Below, in pieces: positions 44,017 to 52,769 of a stretch of DNA of 64,000 nt. The notes beneath the pieces were generated by a model, which was given only the letters and a program-made list of their open reading frames with translations, was not told the DNA's origin and searched no databases. Position 1 is the stretch's first letter, and each line of letters starts with the position of its first letter. Source of the DNA: Chitinophagaceae bacterium. GTDB lineage: Bacteria > Bacteroidota > Bacteroidia > Chitinophagales > Chitinophagaceae. The position numbers were made by a program, and so were the translations under genes. The stretch covers positions 203,515 through 267,514 of the forward strand of contig JAHBTL010000005.1 of the NCBI GenBank assembly GCA_019638615.1, written 5' to 3'.

Positions 44017-45963
44017 TTGACAAACATCCATTCCATATTACAATCTACCTGGGGGTATGCTGCTTTCCGCCCTATGCAGGAAGATATTATCTGTGCTGTG
44101 CTGGACGGAAATGATACGCTCGCCATAATGCCTACGGGTGGAGGAAAATCTATCTGTTTCCAGGTTCCTGCCCTGGCTAAGCCGGGAATATGCCTTGTAG
44201 TTACGCCTTTGATTGCCTTGATGAAAGACCAGGTGGAAAAACTCAATCAAAAAGGCATACTCGCCCTTGCCATTCATTCGGGGATGAGTTTTACCGAAGT
44301 GCGGAAAACACTGGGAACGGCGGTGCATGGAAATTACAAGTTCCTGTATGTATCCCCCGAACGGCTTACTACGCGTTTATTTAAAGAATACCTGCCTGCC
44401 CTGCCGCTCAACCTCATAGCGGTAGATGAAGCGCATTGTATTTCACAATGGGGTTACGATTTCCGGCCTGCCTATCTTTCCATTGCAGAGATACGTGCAG
44501 AAAAGAAGAATGTTCCTGTGCTGGCGCTCACTGCTTCTGCCACAAAGCTTGTGCAGGAAGATATTTGCGATAAATTACAATTTCGCAATACCCGCTTTTT
44601 TCAGCAGTCGTACGAGCGCCCCAACCTGTCGTACAGCGTGCTTGAAGTAGATGTAAAGATCAATAAGCTGATTGACATTATACAGAAAGTGCCGGGTTGC
44701 GGCATTGTATATTGCCGCAGCCGCAAACGCACCAAAGAAATGGCGGAGCTGCTGCAACTGCACCACATCAGCGTCGATTATTATCACGCAGGACTTACAC
44801 ATGAGGAAAGAAATGAAAAACAGGAAAAATGGTTGAGAAACAAAACCCGCATTATGGTTTGCACCAACGCCTTTGGAATGGGCATCGACAAACCCGATGT
44901 TCGGCTGGTTGTACATGTGGATATACCGGAGTGTATAGAGAGCTATTACCAGGAGGCCGGAAGAGCGGGACGGGACGGGAAAAAATCGTACGCAGTTTTG
45001 TTGTTTCGACCACCCGATATTGAGGAATTAAAAAAAATACCGGAGATAAAGTTTCCCGGCTTACCGGAGATAAAGCATGTATACCAGTCGCTGGTAAATT
45101 ATTTTCAGTTGCCTGCCGGTTCGGGCGAGGACATGTTTTTTGATTTTGATATGGACGAATTTACAAAAGCGTTTAAACTATCACCGTTACTTGTTACATA
45201 CGCTATCAGGGCCATGGAGCAGGAGAATATTCTTACTTACAACGATCAATTTTTCCAGCCGTCTACTGTAATGTTTGTATGCAGTAAAGAAAAAATTGAG
45301 CAGGCTGAAAAGGAAAATGCGGCGGCGGAGCCCTGTATTAAATTTTTATTGCGCTCGTATGGCGGTATTTTGGATGTGCCTGTGCCTGTAAACGAAAAGC
45401 ATATAGCAAAAAAGCTGCGGAAAGAGATTAAAGAAATACAGGCGATGCTGCTGCAGTTACATCGTATGGGTATTATACAATATCAACAGCAGAAGGAAGA
45501 CCCGCAGATACGATTTTTAGGGCCCCGCGTAATAACCGACAATCTTACCATTAATATTACTAATTACGCTGCAAGAAAAAAAGTAACAGAAGACCAGGTA
45601 GCTGCTATGACAGGATACGTTGAAAACAGGAAAGACTGCCGTTCAAAGATAATAGCGGGATATTTCAATGATCATACGATTCCACGTTGTGGCATATGTG
45701 ATAATTGCCTACAAAGAAAAAAAGAAACTATTTCGGCGGATGAATTTAACTTGTTGCAGGAGGATATTATTTCGGCATTGAGCAGGCAGCCTCTTACAAT
45801 GAAAGAACTTTTTACACTGCTGCCCCGGATCAAACAACAAAAAATATGGAGCATGATACAACATCTGCTGGAAGAAAACCTGGTAGAGCTGGGTGAGGAC
45901 ATCAGGTTTGGAAAACTACATATAAAAAAAAAGGGCCAGGATAAAAATCCAGCCCGTTTTTAA
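44017..45963 (+). CDS. recQ: ATP-dependent DNA helicase RecQ
   Basis: A 3'-5' DNA helicase of recombination and repair, 648 residues. No ATG precedes the conserved N-terminus; TTG 44017 yields TNIHSILQSTWGYAAFRPMQ, the family's usual start, while TTG 43999 adds six unmatched residues. Walker A is MPTGGGKSICF near 41-51 and the DEAH box is VDEAHCISQWGYDF near 134. The zinc-binding cysteines CRSK, CGICDNC lie near 540-565 and an RQC-type winged helix is at the end. No HRDC domain is evident. The last codons overlap a terminator hairpin. Confidence 0.9.
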   Translation: MTNIHSILQSTWGYAAFRPMQEDIICAVLDGNDTLAIMPTGGGKSICFQVPALAKPGICLVVTPLIALMKDQVEKLNQKGILALAIHSGMSFTEVRKTLGTAVHGNYKFLYVSPERLTTRLFKEYLPALPLNLIAVDEAHCISQWGYDFRPAYLSIAEIRAEKKNVPVLALTASATKLVQEDICDKLQFRNTRFFQQSYERPNLSYSVLEVDVKINKLIDIIQKVPGCGIVYCRSRKRTKEMAELLQLHHISVDYYHAGLTHEERNEKQEKWLRNKTRIMVCTNAFGMGIDKPDVRLVVHVDIPECIESYYQEAGRAGRDGKKSYAVLLFRPPDIEELKKIPEIKFPGLPEIKHVYQSLVNYFQLPAGSGEDMFFDFDMDEFTKAFKLSPLLVTYAIRAMEQENILTYNDQFFQPSTVMFVCSKEKIEQAEKENAAAEPCIKFLLRSYGGILDVPVPVNEKHIAKKLRKEIKEIQAMLLQLHRMGIIQYQQQKEDPQIRFLGPRVITDNLTINITNYAARKKVTEDQVAAMTGYVENRKDCRSKIIAGYFNDHTIPRCGICDNCLQRKKETISADEFNLLQEDIISALSRQPLTMKELFTLLPRIKQQKIWSMIQHLLEENLVELGEDIRFGKLHIKKKGQDKNPARF

Positions 45964-45965
45964 AA
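45927..45965. terminator. Bidirectional terminator overlapping the recQ stop
   Basis: An A-run precedes a stem (GGGC...GGAT with ATCC...GCCC, small internal loop, AAAA loop) followed by GTTTTT. It lies inside the last 12 codons of recQ. The T-run on each strand would serve both recQ and the convergent gene ending at 46129. Confidence 0.72.
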
Positions 45966-46128
45966 TCCAATATCCTATGAAAAACCATGTCAAAGATAGG
46001 GAGGATAAGTATTCCACCAATACCCTTTTAGTGGTATCCACTTATTTTTTTCTGCTAGTTTATATAAACGCTTTTATTGTTAAAGCGTATTGCTTTTCGT
46101 TTTTTAAATAAAGATTTTTTTAACTGCT

Positions 46129-47679
46129 TCAAAACCAGCCAGTTTTCTTTTTTGACTTACTGCTTCTACCACCCAGTCCAAGAGCGCCTAAAAGACTTCT
46201 TGTAATAATGGAGGCGGCAGTGCGCTGCACCTGCCTTGATACAGGGTTATCCAGCACTTTTTCAATAACAGAAGGCTCGGGCTTTGAAGGCTTCTTATTT
46301 TTTTCTTCTGCGGATTTTTCTCCTGCTTCTTGCAGCTTCGCAGTCAAAATTTCATAAGCGCTTTCGTTATCAATGCTTTGCTCATATTTTTTTACCAGCT
46401 TTGATTTTTGGGTCAACGAATCTATTTCTATTTCACTTAAAACATCCATCCTTGAGCGGGGCGAACCCAGCATAGCATGCACCAGCGGAGTAGGAATGCC
46501 TTTTTCGTTGAGCAATGTTATGAGCGCTTCACCTATACCTAACTGTGTAATTAATTCATTTACAGCGTAATATTCCGATTCGGGATAGTTTTCCGCCGCC
46601 TGTTTAATGGTTTTGCGGTCTGCTGCTGTAAAGGCGCGTAATGCATGTTGCACTTTTAATCCCAACTGGCTTAATACCGAAGCCGGGATATCCTGCGGAT
46701 TTTGGGTACAGAAAAAAATACCCACCCCCTTTGAACGTATCAGCTTAATTACAGTTTCTATTTGCTGCAGCAAAGCGCTTGTAGCTTCCTGGAAAACAAG
46801 ATGCGCTTCATCAATAAACAATACCAGCTTGGGCTTATCAAGGTCGCCTTCCTCGGGCAATACGGCGTATAATTCCGCCAGCAGTTGCAGCATAAAAGTG
46901 GAAAACAATTTGGGACGGTTCTGCATGTCTGTTACGCGCATTACGCTTACTACGCCTCTCCCATCATCACTTATCCGCATCAGATCATCTACTTCAAACG
47001 AAGGTTCACCAAAAAACAGGTCAGCGCCCTGTTGTTGCAGTTCGATTACTTTGCGAAGGATGGTGCCGGTGCTGGTGCTGGCAATTTTGCCATACTCTTT
47101 TTCTATTTCCGCTTTGCCTTCATTGCTTATATATTGCAGTATTTTGGTAAAGTCTTTCAGGTCGAGCAAAGGAATTGTATGATCATCGCAATATTTAAAT
47201 ATCATGGCCACCAGTCCCTGCTGTGTGTCATTCAGTCCAAGTATTTTTGAAATAAGTATGGGGCCGAACTCTGTTACTGTGGCCCTGAGCCTGACTCCTT
47301 TTTCATTGCTCAGGGTCAATAGTTCTACCGGGTAAGCAGCAGGAGAATAAGTAAGCCCCATCTTACCATACCTGTCCTCTATAATGGGATTTAGCTTTCC
47401 TTCCGCCGCAATACCACTTAAATCTCCCTTGATATCCATCAGCAATACAGGTACGCTTGCATCACTCAATCCTTCGGCTATTACCTGCAGTGTTTTGGTT
47501 TTTCCGGTACCGGTAGCGCCGGCGATCAGTCCATGCCGGTTCATCGTTTTAAGCGGGAGCTTTACGGGCGCGTCTTTCAGTACTTCGCCGTTCAGCATGG
47601 CGGCTCCCAGGGTATAGCATTCACCTTTGAACGTATACCCGCTTTTAATCAGGTCTGTAAAAGTATTTTTGTCAGGCAT
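46129..47679 (-). CDS. HerA-like ATPase (DUF853 / YjgR family)
   Basis: A 516-residue P-loop ATPase. Walker A is GATGTGKT at 54-61. Walker B lies in LVLFIDEAHLVF near 305, and the sensor region FFCTQNPQDIP near 345. These are typical of HerA/FtsK superfamily DUF853 proteins, whose cellular role is unclear; HerA relatives act as hexameric DNA translocases. The C-terminal tail (about 440-516) is lysine-rich and low complexity. ATG 47679 (MPDKNTFTDLIKSGY) is chosen over an upstream frame in the leader. The gene converges on recQ. Confidence 0.85.
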   Translation of the reverse strand: MPDKNTFTDLIKSGYTFKGECYTLGAAMLNGEVLKDAPVKLPLKTMNRHGLIAGATGTGKTKTLQVIAEGLSDASVPVLLMDIKGDLSGIAAEGKLNPIIEDRYGKMGLTYSPAAYPVELLTLSNEKGVRLRATVTEFGPILISKILGLNDTQQGLVAMIFKYCDDHTIPLLDLKDFTKILQYISNEGKAEIEKEYGKIASTSTGTILRKVIELQQQGADLFFGEPSFEVDDLMRISDDGRGVVSVMRVTDMQNRPKLFSTFMLQLLAELYAVLPEEGDLDKPKLVLFIDEAHLVFQEATSALLQQIETVIKLIRSKGVGIFFCTQNPQDIPASVLSQLGLKVQHALRAFTAADRKTIKQAAENYPESEYYAVNELITQLGIGEALITLLNEKGIPTPLVHAMLGSPRSRMDVLSEIEIDSLTQKSKLVKKYEQSIDNESAYEILTAKLQEAGEKSAEEKNKKPSKPEPSVIEKVLDNPVSRQVQRTAASIITRSLLGALGLGGRSSKSKKKTGWF

Positions 47680-47750
47680 TCGTTTATTTTTAAGGGAAGT
47701 TAAGGATATATGCCATAGAAAAATGCAGCCAGTATTCTTTGGCAAATCAG

Positions 47751-48122
47751 CTACAGGTCTTCTTCACGTTCCAGCATAAGGATAGCGCTTTGAGGCACAA
47801 TGAAATACTTCTCGTTTTCGTACATCACTTCGGTGGCGCCGCTCAGTAAAAATATAGCCAGGTCGCCTTCCCTGGCCTGTAGCGGAATATATTTTACCTG
47901 TTCTTCTTCGGCTTTCCAGCTTTCATTTTCTACAGGCATGGGTATAGCATAACCGGGGCCATGCTTAATAACATATCCCTGCTGTACTTTTTCCTTTTCC
48001 TGTACTCCCGGTGGCAGGTACAATCCACTGGCGGTTCTTTCATTGCCCTGGAGGGGTTTTATTAATATCCTGTCGCCGATCACTATCAGTTTTTTGAACC
48101 TGTTGTCCGGAGTTAATCTCAT
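47751..48122 (-). CDS. Divergent GroES-like (Cpn10) protein
   Basis: The protein has 123 residues from ATG 48122. The Cpn10 fold is visible: VIGDRILIKPLQGNERTASG near the N-terminus (with the TASGLYLP mobile-loop region) and YENEKYFIVPQSAIL at the end. It is longer than standard GroES (about 95 residues), with a charged insertion (PVENESWKAEEEQVKY). No groEL is adjacent, so it is a paralogue rather than the main co-chaperonin. The upstream ATG at 48149 is an alternative start. Confidence 0.75.
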   Translation of the reverse strand: MRLTPDNRFKKLIVIGDRILIKPLQGNERTASGLYLPPGVQEKEKVQQGYVIKHGPGYAIPMPVENESWKAEEEQVKYIPLQAREGDLAIFLLSGATEVMYENEKYFIVPQSAILMLEREEDL

Positions 48123-48280
48123 ACCTTTTTTACGGGCAAAAATAAACATTCGGTCACTTAATTGTGCAGTATTAACGGCAGCCGGAAGAGGTGGAACGGT
48201 TTATGCTTTAACAAAAATTTATTGGCATAATAGTATAATCAGGAAATGAATTATATTTATTTGTTATTAAATGAAATTAT

Positions 48281-48985
48281 ATGGAGGCACAAAAACACAA
48301 AATATTGCTCTGCGAAGATGATCAGAACCTGGGACTGGTGTTGAAAAATTATCTTGAATTGAATGATTATGATGTAACGCTTGAGAGAGATGGTCGTTTA
48401 GGCCTGGCAGCATTTCAACGTGAAAAATTTGAATTATGCCTGCTGGATGTAATGATGCCCAACATGGACGGATTTAAGCTGGCAGAAGAAATACGGGATA
48501 TTAACCCGGATATACCTTTGTTTTTTCTTTCTGCGAAAACCATGAAAGAGGATATTATCCAGGGATATAAGCTGGGCGCGGATGATTATATTACCAAGCC
48601 TTTTGACAGTGAGGTGTTGTTGTTGAAAATAAAAGCCATCCTCAAACGCAACGATGATTTGAGCAAGGATGCATCGAACGTTGAATTTGACCTGGGGGGT
48701 TATCATTTCAATCCCAAGCTGAGGGAGCTGAGCATTAATGGCAAAACCCAAACGCTTTCTCCCAAAGAGAATGAATTGCTTAAAATGCTGGCGGAATATA
48801 AAAATGATTTACTGCCGAGGGAAATAGCATTAAAACGCATATGGGGCAGCGATACTTATTTTAACGGAAGAAGCATGGATGTATACATCGCCAAGTTGCG
48901 TAAATACCTCAAAGAAGACTCTACCATAGAAATTGTAAACATTCATGGAAACGGTTTCCGGTTGGTGGTGAATGGGGATAAATGA
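48281..48985 (+). CDS. OmpR/PhoB-type response regulator (orphan)
   Basis: The protein has 234 residues. The receiver domain has the acidic pair in CEDD near 11-14, phosphoacceptor D56 in LCLLDVMMP, and K106 in YITKPFD. The C-terminal winged-helix DNA-binding domain spans about 130-230, with LSPKENELLKMLAEYKNDL and the recognition region FNGRSMDVYIAKLRKYL. It resembles RprY-like regulators of Bacteroidota. No histidine kinase lies next to it, so the partner is elsewhere. It diverges from the GroES-like gene. Confidence 0.9.
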   Translation: MEAQKHKILLCEDDQNLGLVLKNYLELNDYDVTLERDGRLGLAAFQREKFELCLLDVMMPNMDGFKLAEEIRDINPDIPLFFLSAKTMKEDIIQGYKLGADDYITKPFDSEVLLLKIKAILKRNDDLSKDASNVEFDLGGYHFNPKLRELSINGKTQTLSPKENELLKMLAEYKNDLLPREIALKRIWGSDTYFNGRSMDVYIAKLRKYLKEDSTIEIVNIHGNGFRLVVNGDK

Positions 48986-49062
48986 ATGTAAGGTATATGG
49001 TGTAAGGTGTAGGGCATAGGGCCTTATACCTTCTGCCTTCTACCTCATACCTTCTGCCCTAC
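48986..49062. repeat. Low-complexity AAGGTGTA/TACCTT spacer between convergent genes
   Basis: AAGGTRTA words on the left are mirrored by TACCTTCTGCC words on the right, so the spacer can fold back on itself. It may act as a two-way terminator. It has no coding character. Confidence 0.5.
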
Positions 49063-50187
49063 TCAGTAATCAATCACCTGCTCTTCTATCAGTTCTGGTA
49101 TGGTTCTCCATTCATATTGCTGGTTGCGTAGCTGCGGCTCAAAGCCGGCTTCGCGAATGGCATCCTGCATGGTTTTGTAAGTAAACCGGTGGGGCGCGCC
49201 GGCAGCGCTCACCACGTTCTCTTCAATCATAATGCTTCCAAAATCGTTTGCGCCCGCATTCAGGCAGATCTGCGCGGTTTTTTTACCAACGGTAAGCCAC
49301 GATGCCTGTATGTTTTTAATATTGGGAAGCATGATCCTCGAAAGCGCTATCATGCGTATATACTCTTCGGCCGTAGTAAGGTTGTGAACCCCACGTATGC
49401 GGGTCAGCAGGGTATCAACATCCTGGAAAGTCCATGGAATGAATGCAAGAAAGCCTTTGGCAGCTAAAGGCTTGCGGCTTTGTACCTCCCTTATTTTTAC
49501 AAGGTGCTCGAACCTTTCCTGTAATGTTTCAACATGCCCGAACATCATGGTGGCGCTGGTAGTAATATACAGCTTATGGGCTTCGTGCATGATATCAAGC
49601 CATTCCTGCGCGCCACATTTTCCCTTGCTGATCAGGCGGCGTACCCGGTCTATCAGTATCTCGGCGCCTGCCCCGGGCAAAGAATCAAGCCCCGCATCCT
49701 TTAACGCTTTCAATACATCGTGGTGACTCATTTTTTCCAGCTTGCATATATGCGCTACTTCCGGCGGTCCCAGCGCATGTAATTTTATATCCGGGAATTC
49801 TTCCTTTATTTGTCTGAAAGTAGTGGTATAAAATTCAAGCCCCAACTGGGGGTGATGACCTCCTTGCAGCAACAACTGGTCGCCCCCGTATTGCATGGTT
49901 TCCCGGATCTTTTTCCTGTAGGTAGCCATATCCGTTATATAGGCTTCCGCATGGCCCGGTATGCGGTAAAAATTGCAAAACTTGCAATTGGCAATGCATA
50001 CATTGGTGGTATTTACATTCCGGTCTATTTGCCAGGTTACTTTTCCATGGGGTACCTGTATTTTACGCATTTCATCGGCTACGTACATCAATTCCGATAA
50101 AGCCGCTTTTTCAAACAGGAAAACCCCTTCTTCCACGGAAAGAAACTCAAACTGTAGGGCTTTGTGCAAGATGTCAGCTATATTCAT
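49063..50187 (-). CDS. mqnC: Cyclic dehypoxanthinyl futalosine synthase
   Basis: A radical SAM enzyme of the futalosine route to menaquinone (374 residues). The [4Fe-4S] motif is C64-x3-C68-x2-C71 in NVCIANCKFCNFYR. The FYR following the cluster and QGGHHPQLGLEFY near 107 fit MqnC better than its paralogue MqnE. ATG 50187 (MNIADILHKA) is favoured because a TATTTTTG box ends six bases before it; an upstream TTG lies inside that box. Other mqn genes are not in the window. Confidence 0.88.
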   Translation of the reverse strand: MNIADILHKALQFEFLSVEEGVFLFEKAALSELMYVADEMRKIQVPHGKVTWQIDRNVNTTNVCIANCKFCNFYRIPGHAEAYITDMATYRKKIRETMQYGGDQLLLQGGHHPQLGLEFYTTTFRQIKEEFPDIKLHALGPPEVAHICKLEKMSHHDVLKALKDAGLDSLPGAGAEILIDRVRRLISKGKCGAQEWLDIMHEAHKLYITTSATMMFGHVETLQERFEHLVKIREVQSRKPLAAKGFLAFIPWTFQDVDTLLTRIRGVHNLTTAEEYIRMIALSRIMLPNIKNIQASWLTVGKKTAQICLNAGANDFGSIMIEENVVSAAGAPHRFTYKTMQDAIREAGFEPQLRNQQYEWRTIPELIEEQVIDY

Positions 50188-50193
50188 CGGTTG

Positions 50194-50201
50194 CAAAAAT
50201 A
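50194..50201 (-). promoter_or_regulatory. -7 box directly before mqnC
   Basis: On the minus strand TATTTTTG fits TAnnTTTG and lies six bases from the ATG. A leaderless or near-leaderless mRNA is predicted. Confidence 0.45.
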
Positions 50202-50265
50202 CTGAGATTCAGGCTGATGAATGCGCATTTTTATATACAAAATGGTTTAAATTTATGCAGTGCAT

Positions 50266-51450
50266 ATGAAAAAAAGTTTTGCCTGTTCATTACTTTGTCT
50301 GTTGCTTCTTTCGGAGCCTTGTGTTGCGGGACCTGAGCCTCCTTCGCGCTTCATCACAGCGTTTACATTTCATCAGTTCAGCGGTGGCGTTGTGATCATT
50401 AAAGCTTTACTGAACGATTATCCCGACAGCTTAAATTTTATCCTGGATACCGGCAGCGGTGGCATATCGCTTGATTCGCTCACGGTTGTTGCCTTATCGA
50501 TCCCTACCCAGCCCTCCGAAAAAACAATTCGTGGAATTGCCGGTGTTCGCAAAGTTCATTTCCTGTACAATGCCAAACTGCATTTGCCAGGACTTACCGT
50601 AGACAGTCTCAATTTCCATGTTAATGATTACGATATTCTCTCCAGCGTTTACGGCGTTAAGATTGATGGAATTATCGGCTTGAGCTTTTTCAGCAGGTAC
50701 ATTGTGCATTTTGATTACGATAAGTATTTACTATCGGTGTATACCCGGGGGGAGTTCAAATACAAACGGGGTGGCTATGTGCTGAAGCCGTTATTGACCT
50801 CTATCCCTATTTTAAATTCCGATTTCAGGGACAGGAAAAAATTCAGCGCAAGGTTTTATTTTGATTCAGGGGCGGGGTTGTGCTTTTTGCTATCCGAAGC
50901 ATATGCCGGGGATAGCACAGTGATAAAGCCCTATAAAAAAACCTTTCTTACCCAGGCGGAAGGACTGGGAGGTAAAACATCGATGCGCCTTACTACCGTA
51001 AAAGAAGTAAAAATAGGGCCATACCGGTTTCGCAATGTGCCGACTTACCTTTTTGAGGATACTTATAATATTACAGCTTATCCTTACCTGGCAGGTTTGG
51101 TAGGCAACGATTTGCTGAGAAGGTTCAATGTAACGCTTAACTATGATAAAAAGGAAATTCATATCATTCCAAATACACATTATTACAGCCCCTTTGATTA
51201 TGCTTACACAGGACTAAGTATATATGATATCGGGGGTAAAATAATGGTGGAAGATATTATAAAGGGGTCGCCGGCCGAAGTAGCAGGGTTAAAAGAAGGA
51301 GATATTCTTATAAGTGTTGCGGGCAATTTCAGCAATAATATCCAGTCGTATAAAAACCTGCTTCAAACGCCGCGGCAAAAAATAAAACTTATAATAAGCC
51401 GTGATAATAATCTTTTGATGCTTACGCTCAAGCCCGACAGTATTCTTTAG
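50266..51450 (+). CDS. Secreted aspartyl protease-like protein with PDZ domain
   Basis: The protein has 394 residues with a signal peptide (MKKSFACSLLCLLLLSEPCVAG). Two retropepsin-like halves are visible. The first has FILDTGSGGISLD (D61-T62-G63). The second has ARFYFDSGAGLCFLL near 190, where T is replaced by S. A C-terminal PDZ domain covers about 310-394 (GSPAEVAGLKEGDILISVAG). This is a common periplasmic or outer-membrane Bacteroidota protease family. ATG 50266 is preferred to GTG 50260. Its position before the M16 pair suggests a proteolysis cluster, but a promoter-sized gap separates them. Confidence 0.8.
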   Translation: MKKSFACSLLCLLLLSEPCVAGPEPPSRFITAFTFHQFSGGVVIIKALLNDYPDSLNFILDTGSGGISLDSLTVVALSIPTQPSEKTIRGIAGVRKVHFLYNAKLHLPGLTVDSLNFHVNDYDILSSVYGVKIDGIIGLSFFSRYIVHFDYDKYLLSVYTRGEFKYKRGGYVLKPLLTSIPILNSDFRDRKKFSARFYFDSGAGLCFLLSEAYAGDSTVIKPYKKTFLTQAEGLGGKTSMRLTTVKEVKIGPYRFRNVPTYLFEDTYNITAYPYLAGLVGNDLLRRFNVTLNYDKKEIHIIPNTHYYSPFDYAYTGLSIYDIGGKIMVEDIIKGSPAEVAGLKEGDILISVAGNFSNNIQSYKNLLQTPRQKIKLIISRDNNLLMLTLKPDSIL

Positions 51451-51513
51451 CAAGGCATTTTGAATTTATTTCTCATATTTGCAAATTGGCTTAGTTAAAA
51501 ACAGCCCGGAAAC

Positions 51514-52755
51514 ATGATACAATTTGAGCAGTTTGAACTTTCGAACGGACTGAAGGTCATAGTGCATGAAGACCATTCCACCCCCATGGCAGTTGTAAAT
51601 GTGCTGTACGATGTAGGCGCCCGGGATGAGGACCCTGCAAAAACGGGGTTTGCGCATTTGTTTGAACACCTGATGTTTGGCGGATCGGTTAATGTCCCTT
51701 CCTACGATGAGCCGCTGCAGTTGGCAGGTGGTGAAAACAATGCGTTCACTACCAACGATCTTACCAATTATTACTGTCAGTTGCCTGCCGAAAACATTGA
51801 AACAGCTTTTTGGCTGGAGAGCGACAGGATGCTGAGCCTTGCTTTTGATGAAAAAAGCCTGGAAGTACAACGTAAGGTAGTATGCGAAGAGTTTAAAGAG
51901 CATTATTTAAATAAGCCTTACGGCGATGCATGGCATAAAATACGCAACCTGGCTTTTAAAACACATCCATACCGCTGGATGACCATTGGTGCAGAGTTGG
52001 GTCATATTGAAAATGCCACGCTGGAAGATGTTAAAAAGTTCTTTTTTAAACATTATACGCCTGCTAACGCTATTCTTACTGTAGCCGGGCACGTTAGCTT
52101 ACCGCAGGTAAAGGAGCTGGCGCAAAAATGGTTTGGTAATATACCTGCGGGAGAAAAGTATGAACGTAGCCTGCCGGCGGAAGCACCCCAAACCGAAAGC
52201 AGGAAGCTGGAAGTCACTGCCAGTGTACCTTTAGACGCGTTCTATAAATGCTGGCATATCTATCCACGGCTCGACAGGCGCTATTATATTGCCGACCTGA
52301 TTACAGAAATATTGAGCGGCGGCGGCTCTTCGCGGTTGTTCCAATCGCTTGTTAAAGAAAAACAGCTCTTCAGCAATATTGAATGCTATCACTTCGGAAC
52401 TCTCGATGCGGGACTGCTGACCATAGAAGGAAAGTTGGTGAAAGGGGTAAAAATGGAAGAGGCGGAAGCGGCAGTAGAAGCGGAATTGAGCAAAATAAAA
52501 GCAACAGTAGTCGAACAAAAAGAATTACAGAAAGTAAAAAACAAAACGGAAAGCCTGATCGCATTTGAAGATATGAGCCTGATGAACCGGGCAAACAGCC
52601 TGGCTTTCTATACTTTACTGGGAGATACGCATATGATCAATAAGGAGCTGGAAAAATACCAGGCGGTCACAGCCGAAGATATTCTGCAGGAGGCAAATAT
52701 TATTTTTGATCCTGCCAACAGCAGTACGATGTATTATTATTCAACGAACAATTAA
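51514..52755 (+). CDS. M16 family zinc metallopeptidase, catalytic subunit
   Basis: The protein has 413 residues. The inverted zinc motif HxxEH is present (H48, E51, H52 in FAHLFEHLMFGG), and the downstream Glu ligand lies in VVCEEFKEHYLN near 125. Two M16 domains are arranged as in bacterial processing-peptidase-like enzymes. No signal peptide is evident, so it may act in the cytoplasm, unless an unrecognised export signal exists. It is followed after 14 bases by a homologue that lacks the motif, and the pair should form a heterodimer. Confidence 0.9.
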   Translation: MIQFEQFELSNGLKVIVHEDHSTPMAVVNVLYDVGARDEDPAKTGFAHLFEHLMFGGSVNVPSYDEPLQLAGGENNAFTTNDLTNYYCQLPAENIETAFWLESDRMLSLAFDEKSLEVQRKVVCEEFKEHYLNKPYGDAWHKIRNLAFKTHPYRWMTIGAELGHIENATLEDVKKFFFKHYTPANAILTVAGHVSLPQVKELAQKWFGNIPAGEKYERSLPAEAPQTESRKLEVTASVPLDAFYKCWHIYPRLDRRYYIADLITEILSGGGSSRLFQSLVKEKQLFSNIECYHFGTLDAGLLTIEGKLVKGVKMEEAEAAVEAELSKIKATVVEQKELQKVKNKTESLIAFEDMSLMNRANSLAFYTLLGDTHMINKELEKYQAVTAEDILQEANIIFDPANSSTMYYYSTNN

Positions 52756-52769
52756 ACACAAGGATCAAT

